From NCBI GenBank assembly GCA_964590195.1, contig CAZPWJ010000017.1, positions 5,444 to 69,443 on the forward strand: DNA of 64,000 nt, given 5' to 3'. The DNA is from GCA-2731375 sp964590195. Lineage in GTDB: Bacteria > Pseudomonadota > Alphaproteobacteria > GCA-2731375. Every line of letters begins with the position of its first letter. Positions within the stretch are counted from its first letter, which is position 1. The position numbers were made by a program, and so were the translations under genes. Of this stretch, positions 1 to 9,257 are shown piece by piece. The notes beneath the pieces were generated by a model that saw nothing but the letters and a program-made list of their open reading frames with translations, made no database searches and was not told where the DNA came from.

Positions 1-34
1 TAATAGGCTTCGACCCAGGATAATTCGGCTGCTT

Positions 35-67
35 CCGGGCGGTTCCAAATTTATTGGAACCGCCCGG
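35..67 (-). terminator. Hairpin downstream of the TRAP operon
   Basis: A 14-bp inverted repeat (35-48 with 54-67) with a five-base AT loop lies just past the dctM stop codon. It fits the 3' end of the minus-strand TRAP operon. No clear T-run follows the stem on the minus strand, so it may be an RNA-stabilising hairpin rather than a true intrinsic terminator. Confidence 0.45.
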
Positions 68-74
68 AACCGCG

Positions 75-1391
75 TTAGAAACCGCCGAGCAGTTTGGCCG
101 GCAGCCAGAGCGCGATGGCAGGAAAGGCCATCACCAGGAACAGGGTCACGATTTCCAGCCCGATGAAGGGCACCACGCCCTTGTACATATGCTTCAATGT
201 TATCTCGGGCGGTGAGATGCCGCGCAGATAAAAGATCGACGGCGCCATGGGCGGCGTCAGATAGCTGGTTTGCATCACCACCAAGAACAGCACGCAGAAC
301 CAGACCGGATCGAAGCCGAAGCCGGAGACGATTGGTATGGCGATCGGAATGATGATCAGAATGATCGAGAACAGATCCAACACGAAGCCAGCCAGGAAGG
401 TCAGGAACAGGATTAGGAACACTGTCGGCCAGCCGGTCAGGTTAGCTGCCGCCAGAATATCCTTGGTGGCCGATAGTCCGCCCGAGGCGATGAAGACGCC
501 GGAGAATATGCTGCCGCCCAGCAGGATCGTCAGGATCATCGCGGTGATCAGAATAGTCCGCACGAAGGCGTCGGAAAGAATCGCCAAGGAGAAGTTGCGG
601 TAGGCCAGGGTCAGTACGACCGCGCCGATGGCACCGCAGGCCGCGGCCTCGGTGGTCGTCGCCCAGCCCATCAGGATGGTTCCCAAGACCAGGAAAATCA
701 GGATGAAGGGCGGCACCAGGGCAACTGTGGTAACGCGCAGCTTCTCGACTAAACCTGGCTCGTCGTCGGTGCGCGGCAGGCGCGGTCCCGCTTCCGGGTC
801 GATGATGCAGCGGATCAGGATATAGGCGATGTAAAGGCCGGCCATGATCAGGCCGGGGAACATGATGCCGGCGAACAAATCGCCGACCGAAACATCGGCC
901 ACCGGGCCCAGGACAACGACGACGACGGACGGCGGGATGATGGTGCCGAGGGAGCCGCCGGCGCAGATGGTGCCCGAGATCAGCGACTTGTCATAGTTAT
1001 GAGTCAGCATCACCGGGATCGCCAGCAATCCGACCACGGTTTCCGTTGCCCCGACCACGCCGGAGGCGGCGGCGAAGATGACGCACATGCCCACGGTGCC
1101 GACGGCGAGGCCGCCGGGCAACCGCCTGGTCCACAGATGCACCGCCTCGAACAGACGCGCGGCGATACCGGAACGCTCCAGCATCGCGCCCATGAAAATA
1201 AACAACGGCACCGCTGACAGAATGTAGTTACCGCTAACGTCCTGAACCTTGGTAACGAACTGATACACCGCCGAGTCGCCGAAGCGCATCAGCCCGAATA
1301 CGAAACCAACACCCATCAAGGAAAAGGCAACCGGAAAACCGATAAAAATCGCGGCCATCAAGGCCGGAAACATCCACATGGCTAGGGTCAT
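75..1391 (-). CDS. dctM: TRAP transporter large permease (DctM family)
   Basis: This is the large membrane subunit of a tripartite ATP-independent periplasmic transporter, which uses an ion gradient to import a small organic acid or similar solute. The 438-residue product is almost entirely hydrophobic, with about a dozen membrane segments and the DctM-typical GSLGTIIPPS and TPPMAPSI stretches. I chose the ATG at 1391 (MTLAMWMF) because it leaves one base after the small-permease stop. The longer frame to 1430 adds an Arg-rich extension that overlaps that gene. It is the last gene of a dctP-dctQ-dctM operon. The substrate cannot be read from the permease. Confidence 0.93.
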   Translation of the reverse strand: MTLAMWMFPALMAAIFIGFPVAFSLMGVGFVFGLMRFGDSAVYQFVTKVQDVSGNYILSAVPLFIFMGAMLERSGIAARLFEAVHLWTRRLPGGLAVGTVGMCVIFAAASGVVGATETVVGLLAIPVMLTHNYDKSLISGTICAGGSLGTIIPPSVVVVVLGPVADVSVGDLFAGIMFPGLIMAGLYIAYILIRCIIDPEAGPRLPRTDDEPGLVEKLRVTTVALVPPFILIFLVLGTILMGWATTTEAAACGAIGAVVLTLAYRNFSLAILSDAFVRTILITAMILTILLGGSIFSGVFIASGGLSATKDILAAANLTGWPTVFLILFLTFLAGFVLDLFSIILIIIPIAIPIVSGFGFDPVWFCVLFLVVMQTSYLTPPMAPSIFYLRGISPPEITLKHMYKGVVPFIGLEIVTLFLVMAFPAIALWLPAKLLGGF

Positions 1392-1392
1392 G

Positions 1393-1950
1393 TTACTGCT
1401 CCACCGTCTGGCCATCCGGCCCGTGGCCATCCGGTTCCGACCAGCCAGGCGGCTCTAGACCCATAAGCACATAACCGCCCTTGATGATTTCCACGACGAT
1501 CTGCAATGCGAAAAGTACAAAGCCAAAAACCAGGGTAACCCGGAACGGCCAGACCACCGGGTTCCAGGCTGACTCGCCCGAGACCTCGTTGGTTTCGTAG
1601 GCATAAGCGAGATAATCCCACAGCCCCCACAACATCCAAAGAACGACCGGCAGTAGGAGAAAAATATAGCCGCCCAGATCGATCATCGCCCGCTTCTTCG
1701 GCGTGACCATATCATAGATGAAATCAACCCGGATATGACGGCGAAGCTGCAGGGTGTAGGCTATGCCGAGCATCAGGCTCGCCCCCATCAGCATGTACGC
1801 AATCTCGTAGGCCCAGAAGGTTGGGGCGGAGAGCACGTAGCGTGAAAACACTTCCCACACCATCGAGACGGTGAGCGGCAATATCAGCCACGCCGCGACG
1901 TAGCCGAAGAAGCGGTTGATCGATTCAACAAGATTAACAAAACTCGCCAT
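1393..1950 (-). CDS. dctQ: TRAP transporter small permease (DctQ family)
   Basis: This 185-residue protein has four hydrophobic segments, the usual size and topology of the DctQ subunit that pairs with DctM in the inner membrane. The start at 1950 (MASFVNLV) places the first membrane segment at the usual distance from the N terminus and has AGGA just upstream. An in-frame ATG at 1983 would add eleven residues. The gene lies between dctP and dctM on the same strand, and its stop sits against the dctM start, so the two are probably translationally coupled. Confidence 0.9.
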   Translation of the reverse strand: MASFVNLVESINRFFGYVAAWLILPLTVSMVWEVFSRYVLSAPTFWAYEIAYMLMGASLMLGIAYTLQLRRHIRVDFIYDMVTPKKRAMIDLGGYIFLLLPVVLWMLWGLWDYLAYAYETNEVSGESAWNPVVWPFRVTLVFGFVLFALQIVVEIIKGGYVLMGLEPPGWSEPDGHGPDGQTVEQ

Positions 1951-2092
1951 AGGTCCTGACCATGTTCCATGTACTTGGGGCATTCGGGTGCTCGGAAGAC
2001 GAAAATTTAATTGCCTGAGCTAGGCACGCCACCAGGAGCGCTCTACGTGGAGCGCTCCTGGCAACATACGGGATAGTACCTGGTCTCCGGTC

Positions 2093-3148
2093 TTATTTCG
2101 GAGGCAGCGAGTCGCGATACTTGTGGGCATTGCGCCAGGCCCGCTTATAGGCCCGCTGGTTTTCCAACACCTTGGTGAACCAACCGCCCTGCTTGGCCGA
2201 AACCGCATCCGCCCAGGCTTGCGATAGCTCGTCACCCTTCTTGATGACCGCATCATCGAGAACCACGATCTCATTGCCTGACTTCTTATAGAAGTCATAG
2301 GCGGAGGTGTCGTCGTGACCAATCTGCTGATAGAACTTGTAGGTGGTCATCTTGCCGGCGACCTGGATCAGCTTTTGGTTCCGCTCGCCGATCTTGGCGT
2401 AGGCTTTTTTGTTCACCTCGCACTCGGCCAGGGCATATGGTTGATGGAAGCCGGGCATGATCAGATACTTGGCGATCTTTTCAAAACCATAGGTCTTGTT
2501 GACCGACAATTGGGCCCATTCGATGGCGTCGATGACGCCGCGCTCAAGCGAGGGATAGACTTCCGCGCCCGGCAGGATGACGGTGGAGACGCCCATTCCG
2601 GAAACGATCTCCGCCCAGGCACCGGCGGTGCGCAGTTTCAGACCCTTGAAGTCGGAAATTTTCTGCAAACGCTTGCGCGAATGCATGCCCATCTCACGCG
2701 GCAACATACCGCACGGGAATACATGCACGCCGAATTTTTCCATTTTGTACTTTTGGTACATTTCAAGGCCGCCGCCTTCGAACAGCCAATGGAACATTTG
2801 CTCGGCATTAAAGCCGCCGGCCCAGCCTGCGAACAGCACCGTGGTCTTGTCGATGCCCCAGTCATAGCCGCCCCAGTTGTGACCGATTTCGGCCACGCCC
2901 TTGCGGACGGTCTCGGTCACCTTGAGCGCGCTGCCCATGGTGCCACCTGGAAAGACTTCAACCTTGACCTCGCCGTTGGTCAGAAACTCGATGTTCCGGG
3001 CCGCGCCCTTCGCCGCGCGCTCCAACAACGGACCGCCCGGCCACGGTGTCGCCATGCTCCACTTTTCGGCGGCGCTAACGGTCGTGGCACCAAGTGTCAA
3101 ACTCAATGCGGCGGCGATTAAGCCACCTGTCAGTTTTGCTTTTTTCAT
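2093..3148 (-). CDS. dctP: TRAP transporter periplasmic solute-binding protein (DctP family)
   Basis: This is the extracytoplasmic receptor that captures the solute and delivers it to DctQM. Residues 1-27 form a Sec signal peptide (KK, hydrophobic core, then ATTVSAAEKW). The mature part starts with WSMATPWPGG and contains the family's EVYPSLERGVIDAIEWA stretch near residue 200, which holds the conserved region that clamps carboxylates. The length of 351 residues is typical. GGGAGG precedes the ATG. The LKLRTAG motif is also in place, which suggests a carboxylate-type ligand, but I cannot name the substrate. The gene is divergent from the corrinoid methyltransferase genes. Confidence 0.93.
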   Translation of the reverse strand: MKKAKLTGGLIAAALSLTLGATTVSAAEKWSMATPWPGGPLLERAAKGAARNIEFLTNGEVKVEVFPGGTMGSALKVTETVRKGVAEIGHNWGGYDWGIDKTTVLFAGWAGGFNAEQMFHWLFEGGGLEMYQKYKMEKFGVHVFPCGMLPREMGMHSRKRLQKISDFKGLKLRTAGAWAEIVSGMGVSTVILPGAEVYPSLERGVIDAIEWAQLSVNKTYGFEKIAKYLIMPGFHQPYALAECEVNKKAYAKIGERNQKLIQVAGKMTTYKFYQQIGHDDTSAYDFYKKSGNEIVVLDDAVIKKGDELSQAWADAVSAKQGGWFTKVLENQRAYKRAWRNAHKYRDSLPPK

Positions 3149-3529
3149 ATCCTATCCTCCCTGAATTGTTCTTCTTTCTTGTCCAAACTCCTCCACCGAC
3201 CATCGATAGGGCGGGTAAAGGCGTATGTCCGAAGTCAGCAAGTCTAGGGCTTGTACACTTCGTCCACCTTTCGGAGGTTGATCAATATCGACCGTTATGT
3301 CAATTGCCCATAAGTGAAATTTTCATATTTAAATCTGATGCGACATAGATGAAACCCGACTAAGGTGGGCGGGTGCGCGCGCTCATGCTGTATGGAGCGG
3401 ATCGTATGGTGCCCTGGAAACCATTTTTTGGGCTTCCGCGATGGTCGCGCCTTGTTTAGCATCTAAGCGGTTAGGGGAAGCATATGGGGAATATTGGCGA
3501 CGGCGATACCTAGCAACGGAGTGCGCGTA
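3149..3529. other. Intergenic region between divergent dctP and corrinoid methyltransferase operons
   Basis: About 380 bases separate the divergent dctP and methyltransferase start codons, so the region must hold both promoters. I see an AT-rich patch near 3315-3335 but no strong sigma70 pair, no cobalamin-riboswitch B12 box and no RNA gene. The short frames here have no protein-like composition. Confidence 0.5.
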
Positions 3530-5485
3530 ATGACCCATAGAGAAACCATATTGGCGGTATTCAACGGCGAATTGGTGGATCGCATCCCCTGGGTTCCCCG
3601 CATCGATCTTTGGCACAATGCTCAGGAGATCAGAGGCACCATGCCGGCGCGCTTTGAAGGCATGCGGGTCGAGGAAATTCACCGCGCCATGGGCTGGCCC
3701 TTGCATAAGATGGCGCCGGAGTTCAGCCGCCCGGAACGGCCCGAGGACTTGACCCACCGGGGCATCGGGCTGTTTGATCTGAAGGAATTTCCCTGCAGCT
3801 TCGAATTTTCCTCAGATGTCGAGATAATTGTCACGGAAGAAAATAACGACGGCGACGAGATGATGCGGGTCGAATACCGCACGCCGGTCGGCGCGGTGCA
3901 GGTGGTGCATGGCTCGACGGCGGAAATGCGCAAGGCTGGTGCCTCCATTTCCTGGGTCAAGGAACACGCCATCAAGGGTCCCGAGGACTACAAGGTGTTG
4001 GCGCATATCTTCGGCAACCTGACCATTAAGCCGGCCTATGAACGGTTCAACGCCTGGCGCGACTATGTCGGCGATGACGGCATCGCCATCGCGCAAGGGA
4101 TCGGTATCTCTTGCGCCTCGCCCATGCACTTCATTCAAAAATCTTTTATGGACGCCACCGATTTCTACATCCATCACCATGACTATCCGCGCGAGATGGC
4201 CGAATTGCTCGACGCCCTGGAAGGCGTTTACGAACAACTGCTCGAGACCCTTTCGGGTGTCGAGATGGATGCCATGATGTGGGTCTCCAACGTCGATGAC
4301 ATGATTACCTATCCGTCGCTATATGCGGAATATTTTCAGCCCTGGTGCCTGAAGGCTTCCGAGGTGCTGAAGGCCAAGGGCGTCTCCATGGTCTGCCATC
4401 CCGATGGCGAGAACCAGGGCCTGATGGAGCTGCTGACGCAAAGCGGCATGGATGTGGCCGACGCGGTGACGCCCTATCCCATGACCAAGGTAAAGATCGA
4501 GGATTATTACGAGCAATGGTGCCGGCCCGGTCACATGACGATCCACGGCGGCATCCCCGAGATGCTGTTGCTGGAGAAATCATCGACCATGGAAGACCTC
4601 AAGGACTTCATGGACAATCTGTTCAAGACCATTTCGCCGGGCCATCATTTCGTTGCCTCGATCGGCGATACGACGCCGCCTGATGCGGATTTCTCCCGCC
4701 TCGAATATATCGGTGAGCGTATCGAGAAAGAGGGCGGTCTGCCGCTGGCCGCCGGCAGCTACCGCCCGGTCACGGACGCCGGCCTGGAAGCGGCCGCGAG
4801 GGCGGTGACGCCTAAAACGACCGAAGAAACCATTGCCGAGATGGATGTCGGAGAAGTTTACGAGCAGATTACCAACGATGTCCTGGAGGGCGAGGAGGAA
4901 GATATCCTGGTGCATGCCCAGGAGCTGCTGGATCAGGGCTATCCAGCGCAGGATATCCTGAACAAGGGCATGCTGCCGGCGATGGATGTGATCGGCAGCC
5001 GCTTTACCGATGGCACGGTGTTCATTCCCGAAGTGCTGCTCTCGGCCCGGGCCATGAATGATGGTCTGAGCCTGCTGGAGCCGCATCTGGCGACCTCCAA
5101 CGTCAAGCGCGGCGGGCGGGTGCTGATTGGCACCGTGTTGGGGGATCTGCACGATATCGGCAAGAACATGGTGCTCTCCATGCTCAAGGGCACCGGCTTT
5201 CAGGTCACCGACATGGGGGTCAATGTTTCCACCACGGATGTGGTCGAACAGGTCCGCGAACACCGGCCCGACATCGTGGCGCTATCGGCGCTGCTGACCA
5301 CCACCATGCCGCAGATGAAGGAGATCATCGATGCCCTGGCCGAGGCCGGGCTGCGCGATGATGTGAAGGTGATCGTCGGCGGCGCGCCGGTCAATCAGAT
5401 GTTTGCTGATCACGTCGGCGCCGACGGCTATGCCATGGATGCCGGCGATGCGGTGGCGGTAGCCAAGGAGTTGGCGCCGAACTAG
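3530..5485 (+). CDS. UroD-family methyltransferase fused to corrinoid-binding domain, copy 1 (CmuA-like architecture)
   Basis: This 651-residue fusion should move a methyl group from a donor onto its own bound cobalamin. Residues 1 to about 440 form a uroporphyrinogen-decarboxylase-type barrel as in MtaA, MtbA and CmuA. Residues about 450-530 form the helical cap of a corrinoid protein. Residues about 530-651 form the B12 domain, with DLHDIG (His541 as lower cobalt ligand), SALL and VGGAP. Chloromethane methyltransferase CmuA has this domain order. The usual zinc motif HxC reads His290-Pro-Asp292. The ATG at 3530 has ACGGAG upstream. A near-duplicate follows 70 bases later. The methyl donor is unknown; the neighbouring TRAP system may import it. 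Confidence 0.85.
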   Translation: MTHRETILAVFNGELVDRIPWVPRIDLWHNAQEIRGTMPARFEGMRVEEIHRAMGWPLHKMAPEFSRPERPEDLTHRGIGLFDLKEFPCSFEFSSDVEIIVTEENNDGDEMMRVEYRTPVGAVQVVHGSTAEMRKAGASISWVKEHAIKGPEDYKVLAHIFGNLTIKPAYERFNAWRDYVGDDGIAIAQGIGISCASPMHFIQKSFMDATDFYIHHHDYPREMAELLDALEGVYEQLLETLSGVEMDAMMWVSNVDDMITYPSLYAEYFQPWCLKASEVLKAKGVSMVCHPDGENQGLMELLTQSGMDVADAVTPYPMTKVKIEDYYEQWCRPGHMTIHGGIPEMLLLEKSSTMEDLKDFMDNLFKTISPGHHFVASIGDTTPPDADFSRLEYIGERIEKEGGLPLAAGSYRPVTDAGLEAAARAVTPKTTEETIAEMDVGEVYEQITNDVLEGEEEDILVHAQELLDQGYPAQDILNKGMLPAMDVIGSRFTDGTVFIPEVLLSARAMNDGLSLLEPHLATSNVKRGGRVLIGTVLGDLHDIGKNMVLSMLKGTGFQVTDMGVNVSTTDVVEQVREHRPDIVALSALLTTTMPQMKEIIDALAEAGLRDDVKVIVGGAPVNQMFADHVGADGYAMDAGDAVAVAKELAPN

Positions 5486-5555
5486 AATATTTAACATCGG
5501 TTTGGGGAAGCCTTGGGGGGTGACGGCGGCGGAAACAAAGAACGGAGCCCACGAC

Positions 5556-7529
5556 ATGACCCATCGAGAAACCCTTCTGGCGGTATTCAACGGCGAGACC
5601 GTGGACAAACTGCCGTGGATTCCCCGCATCGACCTTTGGCACAACGCCCAGGAAATCCGGGGCACCATGCCGAAAAGATTCAAGGGCATGCAGGTCGAGG
5701 ATATTCACCGTGCCATGGGCTGGCCCCTGCACAAGATGGCGCCGGAATTCAGCCGCCCGGAAAAGCCCGAGGACCTGACCCACATCGGCATCGGGCTGTT
5801 CGATCTGAAGGAATATCCCTGCAGCTTCGAATTCTCTTCCGATGTTGAAATTCAGGTCAGCCATGACAACCGGGACGGCGGTGAGATGACCATCGTCGAA
5901 TACCATACCCCGGTCGGCAGCGTGCGGGTGACCCACGGCTACACCAGGGAAATGCGAAACGCCGGTGCCTCCATTGCCTGGGTCAAGGAGCACGCCATCA
6001 AGGGGCCGGGCGACTACAAGGTGCTGGCGCATATTTTCGGCAACCTGACCATTAAGCCAGCCTATGACCGCTTTAATAAATGGCGGGATTCGGTGGGAGA
6101 TGACGGCGTCGCCTGGGCCCAGGGGCTGGGCCTGATCTGCGGTTCGCCCATGCATTTCATCCAGAAAACCTTTTTGGATGCCACCGACTTCTACATCCAT
6201 CACCATGACCACGCCAAGGAAATGGCCGAACTGCTGGCGGCCATGGAAGGGGTGTATGATCAGATGCTTGAGGTGCTGTCCGGCGCCGAGATGGATGCCA
6301 TTTTGTGGATGGCGAACGTCGATGACATGATTACCTATCCCACCCTGTACGCGGAATATTTCCAGCCCTGGTGTCTGAAAGCCTCTGAGATATTGAAAGC
6401 CAAGGGCGTTGTCATGGCCTGCCATCCCGATGGCGAGAACCAGGGCCTGATGGAGTTGCTGACGCAAAGCGGCATGGATGTGGCCGACGCGGTGACCCCC
6501 TATCCCATGACCAAGGTGAAGATCGAGGATTATTACGATCAGTGGTGCCGGCCGGGCCATCTGACCATCCATGGCGGCATCCCGGAAATGCTGCTGTTGG
6601 AGAAATCATCCACCCTCGACGACCTCAAGGATTATATGGACAACCTGTTCAAGGCTGTCGCGCCGGGGCACCATTTCGTTGCCTCGATCGGTGACACCAC
6701 GCCGCCTGACGCGGAATTCTCCCGCCTTGAATACATTGGCGAGCGCATCGAGAAGGAAGGCTCCCTGCCGCTTGCCGCGGGCAGCTATCGCCCGGTTTCG
6801 GAGGCTGGCCTGGCGGCGGCCGCGCAGGCGGTTACGCCCATGTCGACAGAAGAGACCATCGCCGAAATGGACGTGGGCGAGGCCTATGAACAGGTCACCA
6901 ACGATGTGCTCGAGGGCGAGGAGGAAGACATTCTGGTGCATGCCCAGGAGCTGTTGGATCAAGGCTATCCTGCCCAGGATATTCTCAACAAGGGCATGCT
7001 GCCGGCAATGGACGTGATCGGCGGCCGTTTTTCCGACGGTACGGTATTCATTCCCGAGGTGCTGCTTTCGGCCCGGGCCATGAACGACGGCCTGAAACTG
7101 CTGGAACCGCATCTGGTAACCTCCAACGTCAAGCGCGGCGGGCGGGTGCTGATCGGTACCGTGCTGGGCGATCTGCACGATATCGGCAAGAACATGGTGC
7201 TTTCGATGATGAAGGGTACCGGTTTCGAAGTGATTGACATGGGCGTCAACGTCTCCACCAAGGAGGTGGTCGAACAGGTGCGCGAACACCGTCCCGATAT
7301 CCTGGGGCTGTCGGCGTTGTTGACTACGACGATGCCGCAAATGAAGGAAATCATCGATGCCCTGGCGGAGGCCGGGCTGCGCGATGGCTTGAAGATCATC
7401 GTCGGCGGCGCGCCGGTCAATCAGATGTTCGCCGATCATGTCGGTGCCGATGGTTATGCCCAGGACGCGGGCGAAGCCGTTGCCGTCGCCAAACAGCAAA
7501 TGCAGGAAATACAAGAAATGCACGGCTAG
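5556..7529 (+). CDS. UroD-family methyltransferase fused to corrinoid-binding domain, copy 2
   Basis: This 657-residue paralogue matches the preceding gene along its whole length, with long identical blocks and the same key positions: His290 and Asp292 in the barrel, and His541 in DLHDIG of the corrinoid domain. The ATG at 5556 (MTHRETLL) has the same ACGGAG ribosome-binding site and spacing as copy 1. Tandem retention with moderate divergence suggests two related methyl donors or dosage, but this is inference. No corrinoid-to-folate methyltransferase (CmuB or MtrH type) or RamA-type reactivator is seen in the window. Confidence 0.85.
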   Translation: MTHRETLLAVFNGETVDKLPWIPRIDLWHNAQEIRGTMPKRFKGMQVEDIHRAMGWPLHKMAPEFSRPEKPEDLTHIGIGLFDLKEYPCSFEFSSDVEIQVSHDNRDGGEMTIVEYHTPVGSVRVTHGYTREMRNAGASIAWVKEHAIKGPGDYKVLAHIFGNLTIKPAYDRFNKWRDSVGDDGVAWAQGLGLICGSPMHFIQKTFLDATDFYIHHHDHAKEMAELLAAMEGVYDQMLEVLSGAEMDAILWMANVDDMITYPTLYAEYFQPWCLKASEILKAKGVVMACHPDGENQGLMELLTQSGMDVADAVTPYPMTKVKIEDYYDQWCRPGHLTIHGGIPEMLLLEKSSTLDDLKDYMDNLFKAVAPGHHFVASIGDTTPPDAEFSRLEYIGERIEKEGSLPLAAGSYRPVSEAGLAAAAQAVTPMSTEETIAEMDVGEAYEQVTNDVLEGEEEDILVHAQELLDQGYPAQDILNKGMLPAMDVIGGRFSDGTVFIPEVLLSARAMNDGLKLLEPHLVTSNVKRGGRVLIGTVLGDLHDIGKNMVLSMMKGTGFEVIDMGVNVSTKEVVEQVREHRPDILGLSALLTTTMPQMKEIIDALAEAGLRDGLKIIVGGAPVNQMFADHVGADGYAQDAGEAVAVAKQQMQEIQEMHG

Positions 7530-7633
7530 CGACCCAATCGATCATGGCGGATCTTGCCTGCGGTGCCACGGCTGCCCATATACGCCTGTAGTGGCGCGAT
7601 GCCATGAAGACGTCTGCGGGAGGCTGTGGGAAT

Positions 7634-8254
7634 ATGTCCGTCTACGGCAAATACATCCTGCCTTGGGGCATCAATCTTGCCTGTGGCGGCAGGCCAATCG
7701 CCAAACAGCGGGCCAAGATCGTGCCGCGCGCCAGGGGCGAGGTGCTGGAGGTTGGCATCGGCTCGGGCCTGAACCTGCCATTCTATGATACCGCGAAAGT
7801 TCAGAAGGTCTGGGGCCTGGAGCCCAACCCCGAGATGCGCCGCATGGCCGAGGGCGTGGCGCGTGGGGTGGCGTTGGAGGTGGCGTTCCTGGAACTGCCG
7901 GGCGAGGCAATACCCCTGCCTGACCACAGCGTCGATACGGTATTGGTAAGCTATACCCTGTGTACGATCGATGATGCCGCCTTGGCGTTGCAGCAGATCC
8001 GCCGAGTCCTGAAGCCGGGCGCTGAGTTGTTGTTTTGCGAACACGGCCTGGCACCCGATGATGGCGTCGCCCGTTGGCAGAAACGCATTGATCCGCTGTG
8101 GAGCAAGGTTTCGGGGGGCTGCCATCTGAACCGGCCCATTGATGTGCTGATCGCTTCCGCCGGTTTCCGCATGGCGGAATTGGAAACCATGTATCTTCCT
8201 GGCCCCCGCACCCATACCTTCAATTATTGGGGGGCGGCCGTGGCCGAGTCGTGA
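7634..8254 (+). CDS. Class I SAM-dependent methyltransferase
   Basis: This 206-residue protein has the Rossmann methyltransferase signature. Motif I is LEVGIGSGLN near residue 38, an acidic residue follows in GLEPNPEM, and VLVSYTLCTIDD is motif IV. It resembles small UbiE/Methyltransf_11 enzymes, including those acting on phospholipids or small thiols. GGGAGG precedes the ATG at 7634; an earlier in-frame ATG at 7604 lacks a good site. The stop is followed two bases later by the dehydrogenase start, so the genes are co-transcribed. The substrate cannot be told from sequence. Confidence 0.8.
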   Translation: MSVYGKYILPWGINLACGGRPIAKQRAKIVPRARGEVLEVGIGSGLNLPFYDTAKVQKVWGLEPNPEMRRMAEGVARGVALEVAFLELPGEAIPLPDHSVDTVLVSYTLCTIDDAALALQQIRRVLKPGAELLFCEHGLAPDDGVARWQKRIDPLWSKVSGGCHLNRPIDVLIASAGFRMAELETMYLPGPRTHTFNYWGAAVAES

Positions 8255-8256
8255 GT

Positions 8257-9252
8257 ATGGAAAACATGCGGGCAATAGTGCTGCGGGCCCAGGGTCAGCC
8301 AATGGTGTTGGCGGAGGTGCCGCGCCCTGAACCCGGCCCGGATCAGGTTCTGATCAAGGTCGGGGCCTGCGCCGTCTGCCGGACGGATCTGCACATCGTT
8401 GATGGCGATTTGCGGCAGCCGAAACTGCCCCTGATCCCCGGCCACGAAGTCATTGGCGTGGTCGTTGAAACCGGCGCGGCGGTGGCCGGCATCGCGCCTG
8501 GCGATCGGGTCGGGGTGCCTTGGCTGGGCGGGACCTGTGGGGATTGCCAATTTTGCCGGGCCGGGCGGGAGAATCTGTGCGATCAGGCGCAGTTTACCGG
8601 CTATGACCTGGATGGCGGCTTTGCCGAATACATGGTTGCGAACGGCGCCTATGTTTTTCCTATTCCCGATGCCTATGACGATGTCGCCGCGGCACCTCTG
8701 ATGTGCGCCGGCCTGATCGGCTTTCGCGCCTACCGCATGGTCGGCGCGGCGCGGCGGATCGGGTTATACGGCTTCGGCGCGGCGGCCCACATCATTGCCC
8801 AGGTCGCCAAACATCAGGGCAGGGAAGTGCACGCCTTTACCAGGGCGGGTGACGAGAATGGTCAGGATTTTGCCCGCCGGCTTGGTGCCGTTTGGGCCGG
8901 GGGATCGGAGCAACTGCCGCCCCGGCCATTGGATGCAGCGATCATCTTCGCACCCGTGGGGCAACTCGTGCCGGCGGCGTTACGCGCCGTTGAGAAAGGC
9001 GGCAAGGTGATCTGCGCCGGTATTCATATGAGCGATATCCCGGCTTTTCCCTACGATCTGCTCTGGGGCGAGCGGGAAATTCGTTCCGTCGCCAACCTGA
9101 CGCGGGCCGACGGCCTCGAATTCCTGGACATAGCACCCCTGGTGCCGGTTAAGACCAGCAATCATGTCTATCCGTTGGCCAAGGCCAATCAGGCCTTGGA
9201 CGACCTCCGGGCCGGGCGCTTCGAGGGGGCCGCCGTGTTGGTCATGAACTAG
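8257..9252 (+). CDS. Zinc-dependent alcohol dehydrogenase (MDR family)
   Basis: This 331-residue medium-chain dehydrogenase/reductase should oxidise an alcohol or reduce an aldehyde with NAD(P). It has the catalytic-zinc ligands in ACAVCRTDLH and PGHEVIG, and four structural-zinc cysteines in CGDCQFCRAGRENLC. The Rossmann segment is GLYGFGAAAHI near residue 170. It resembles the AdhP/YjgB-type enzymes. The start at 8257 lies two bases after the methyltransferase stop. It may handle aldehydes from one-carbon or methyl metabolism, but that is only suggested by position. Confidence 0.85.
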   Translation: MENMRAIVLRAQGQPMVLAEVPRPEPGPDQVLIKVGACAVCRTDLHIVDGDLRQPKLPLIPGHEVIGVVVETGAAVAGIAPGDRVGVPWLGGTCGDCQFCRAGRENLCDQAQFTGYDLDGGFAEYMVANGAYVFPIPDAYDDVAAAPLMCAGLIGFRAYRMVGAARRIGLYGFGAAAHIIAQVAKHQGREVHAFTRAGDENGQDFARRLGAVWAGGSEQLPPRPLDAAIIFAPVGQLVPAALRAVEKGGKVICAGIHMSDIPAFPYDLLWGEREIRSVANLTRADGLEFLDIAPLVPVKTSNHVYPLAKANQALDDLRAGRFEGAAVLVMN

Positions 9253-9257
9253 CGATA

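Noticed and set aside
5391..6572. 393-residue minus-strand open frame opposite the corrinoid fusion
   Set aside because: A shadow of the second methyltransferase; a matching shadow exists in the first copy, as expected from duplicated coding DNA.
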